DNA from: Nitrobacteraceae bacterium AZCC 2146
Lineage (GTDB): Bacteria; Pseudomonadota; Alphaproteobacteria; Rhizobiales; Xanthobacteraceae
Direction of reading: 5' to 3'
Assembly: GCA_036924855.1 (NCBI GenBank)
Contig: JBAGRP010000001.1
Span: 7,118,001-7,182,000 of the forward strand
Length of the DNA: 64,000 nt
Shown: piece after piece, positions 62,593 through 64,000 of the stretch
Position numbering within the stretch: the first letter of the stretch is position 1
Layout of the letters: every line of letters begins with the position of its first letter
The notes under the pieces: generated by a model
The model's database searches: none
Seen by the model: only the letters and a program-made list of their open reading frames with translations
Told to the model about the DNA's origin: nothing
Translations under genes and position numbers: made by a program

Positions 62593-64000
62593 TCATTCCG
62601 CCGCCTCCACTCTCGCCGCGTCCCTTGCGAGATCGATCACCAAGAGCGTGGTGCGGATACGCTGGGTGGTGCCGTCCTGGAAGCGGATGATGGTATCGAC
62701 GGGGATGTCGCGGGCGCCGCCATAGATGCCGTCGATGATATCGGCGTATTTCTCGTTGATGACGCTGCGGCGAACTTTTCTCGTGCGCGTCAGCTCGCCA
62801 TCGTCGGCGTCGAGTTCTTTGTACAGCAGTAGAAACTTCGCGATGCGCTGCGCCGGCGCTAGCGTGGCGTTGACGGCTTCGACTTCCTTGCGCAGCAGCG
62901 CGTAGACTTCCGGCCGCGAGGCGAGGTCGGTGTAGGTGGTGAAGGAGATGCGGTTCTTCTCCGCCCATTTCGAGATGATGGAGAAGCGGATGCAGATCAT
63001 CGCCGCCAGCACGTCGCGATTGTCGCCGAGAACAACCGTCTCGGCGATATAGGGCGAGAACTTTAGCTTGTTCTCGATGTATTGCGGCGAGAAGCGTTCG
63101 CCGCGCGCGGTCTGCGCGAGATCCTTGATGCGGTCGATGACGACGAGCTGCTTGCTCTCGTTGAAATAGCCGGCGTCGCCGGAATGCATCCAGCCGTCGC
63201 GCAGGTCAGTGGCGGAGGCTTCCGGGCTCTTGTAGTAGCCGAGGAACATGTTGGGGTGTTTCACCACGATCTCGCCGACGCCATGCACATCCGGCTCGCG
63301 GATCTCGATCTTGATGTTGTCGCCCATCGCGATGCCGGTAGTATCGGGATCGACCGCAGCGGCATCATGCAGCGTGAAGGCGCCGAGCGTCTCGGTCTGG
63401 CCGTACAGCGTGCGCAATGGCACGCCCATGGCGCGGAAGAATTTGAAGGTGTCCGGTCCCAGCGCGGCGCCGCCGGTGGCCGCCGAGCGCAGCCGCGTAA
63501 AGCCGAGCCGATCGCGCAGCGCGCGGAACAGCAGCGTGTCGGCGACCGCCGATTGCTTGCCCTCGGCGAGGGCGGATAGTCCCGCCTTCATGCCGATGTC
63601 GTAGAGCCGCTGTTTCAGCGGCGAGGAATCCATGACGCGGGCGCGAACGTCGGCGGCGATGCCCTCCCAGACCCGCGGCGCGAACAGCACGAAGGTTGGC
63701 GCGATCTCGCGAAAATCGTTCATCATGGTGTCGGACTGCTCGACGAAGTTGACCTTCATCCGTGCGAGCAACCCTTTGCCGAGCGCATAGACCTGCTCCA
63801 TGATCCACGGCAGCGGCAGCACCGAGACATATTCGTCGTCGGGGCCCTTGGGATCGAATTTGAGATAGGTCGCGCAATGGCCGAGTACGCGGCCGGCGGC
63901 GAGCATCGCCAGCTTCGGATGCGATGTGGTGCCCGAGGTGGTGCACAGGATCGCGACGTCCTCGCCGTCGGTCTTGTCGACCAATTGATTGTAAAGATCC
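62593..64000 (-). CDS. Long-chain-type acyl-CoA ligase (AMP-forming), 5' end outside the window
   Basis: About 469 residues visible; the frame continues through the right edge. The ATP loop is ILCTTSGTTSHPKLAM, followed by VLPLPWIMEQVYALGKGLLA, TLYGQTETLGAFTLHDAAAV, GWMHSGDAGYFNESKQLVVI and the catalytic DRIKDLAQTARGERFSPQYI. The long insertion pattern and the ending (VRRSVINEKYADIIDGIYGG) resemble FadD15-type/long-chain acyl-CoA synthetases linked to Liv transporters. It forms the CoA thioester of an imported acid. First visible gene of the leftward operon. Confidence 0.88.
   Translation of the reverse strand, partial: DLYNQLVDKTDGEDVAILCTTSGTTSHPKLAMLAAGRVLGHCATYLKFDPKGPDDEYVSVLPLPWIMEQVYALGKGLLARMKVNFVEQSDTMMNDFREIAPTFVLFAPRVWEGIAADVRARVMDSSPLKQRLYDIGMKAGLSALAEGKQSAVADTLLFRALRDRLGFTRLRSAATGGAALGPDTFKFFRAMGVPLRTLYGQTETLGAFTLHDAAAVDPDTTGIAMGDNIKIEIREPDVHGVGEIVVKHPNMFLGYYKSPEASATDLRDGWMHSGDAGYFNESKQLVVIDRIKDLAQTARGERFSPQYIENKLKFSPYIAETVVLGDNRDVLAAMICIRFSIISKWAEKNRISFTTYTDLASRPEVYALLRKEVEAVNATLAPAQRIAKFLLLYKELDADDGELTRTRKVRRSVINEKYADIIDGIYGGARDIPVDTIIRFQDGTTQRIRTTLLVIDLARDAARVEAAE

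Noticed and set aside
1-64000. tRNA or rRNA genes
   Set aside because: No cloverleaf-like or conserved rRNA stretch was recognised by eye, including at the island borders; a covariance-model scan would be needed to exclude a tRNA integration site.

Overview
The window looks like GC-rich chromosome of an alphaproteobacterium of the Bradyrhizobium/Rhodopseudomonas type. This is inferred from the composition, the rhizobial IS66 and IS630 elements, the serralysin-like protease with FG-GAP repeats, and a Liv-type transporter flanked by two CoA ligases. Most of the window is one large surface-polysaccharide locus. It is interrupted by an accessory island at about 11.5-21.9 kb and ends on the right in a catabolic/transport operon.

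Left part (1-11.4 kb): two large membrane proteins (one YfhO-like), an MBOAT acyltransferase with an SGNH-like partner (probable glycan O-acetylation), a decayed membrane gene beside a complete IS630 element, an FkbM methyltransferase, a family-2 glycosyltransferase and a flippase-like membrane protein.

Accessory island (11.5-21.9 kb): a small XRE repressor faces a YqaJ-type nuclease across a promoter region holding two copies of a palindrome. Downstream is an ERF single-strand-annealing gene cut in two by a complete IS66 element with an exact 8-bp target duplication. After it come a frameshifted M10 (serralysin-like) metalloprotease with seven 54-residue FG-GAP repeats, and small hypotheticals.

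Central polysaccharide locus (21.9-56.7 kb): an E1 alpha/beta pair of a thiamine-diphosphate enzyme, three large membrane proteins with C-terminal beta-rich domains, glycosyltransferases of the GT2 and GT4 types, a second FkbM methyltransferase with a coiled-coil tail, GDP-mannose 4,6-dehydratase, GDP-fucose synthase, a second Gmd-like dehydratase and two GtrA-like proteins. The most coherent block is a tightly coupled run at 40.0-49.0 kb: methyltransferase, GtrA, epimerase, nucleotide-sugar dehydrogenase, SDR, Gfo/Idh/MocA oxidoreductase, then hddA-hddC-gmhA-gmhB and a transaldolase. The last five genes make an activated D-glycero-D-manno-heptose from sedoheptulose 7-phosphate, and the transaldolase can supply that precursor. 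The four redox/epimerase genes in front suggest that the heptose, or a sugar made with it, is modified further. The dehydrogenase lacks the catalytic cysteine of UDP-glucose dehydrogenases, so the final sugar may be unusual.

Right end (56.8-64 kb): a Liv-type ABC transporter (livF, a binding protein, livM, livH) lies between a PaaK-like ligase and a long-chain-type acyl-CoA ligase that runs off the edge. This points to uptake and CoA activation of an organic acid rather than simple amino-acid import.

Three genes carry apparent one-base frameshifts (near 6835, 19005 and 39468). These may be real decay or sequence errors. No tRNA, rRNA or CRISPR array was recognised.
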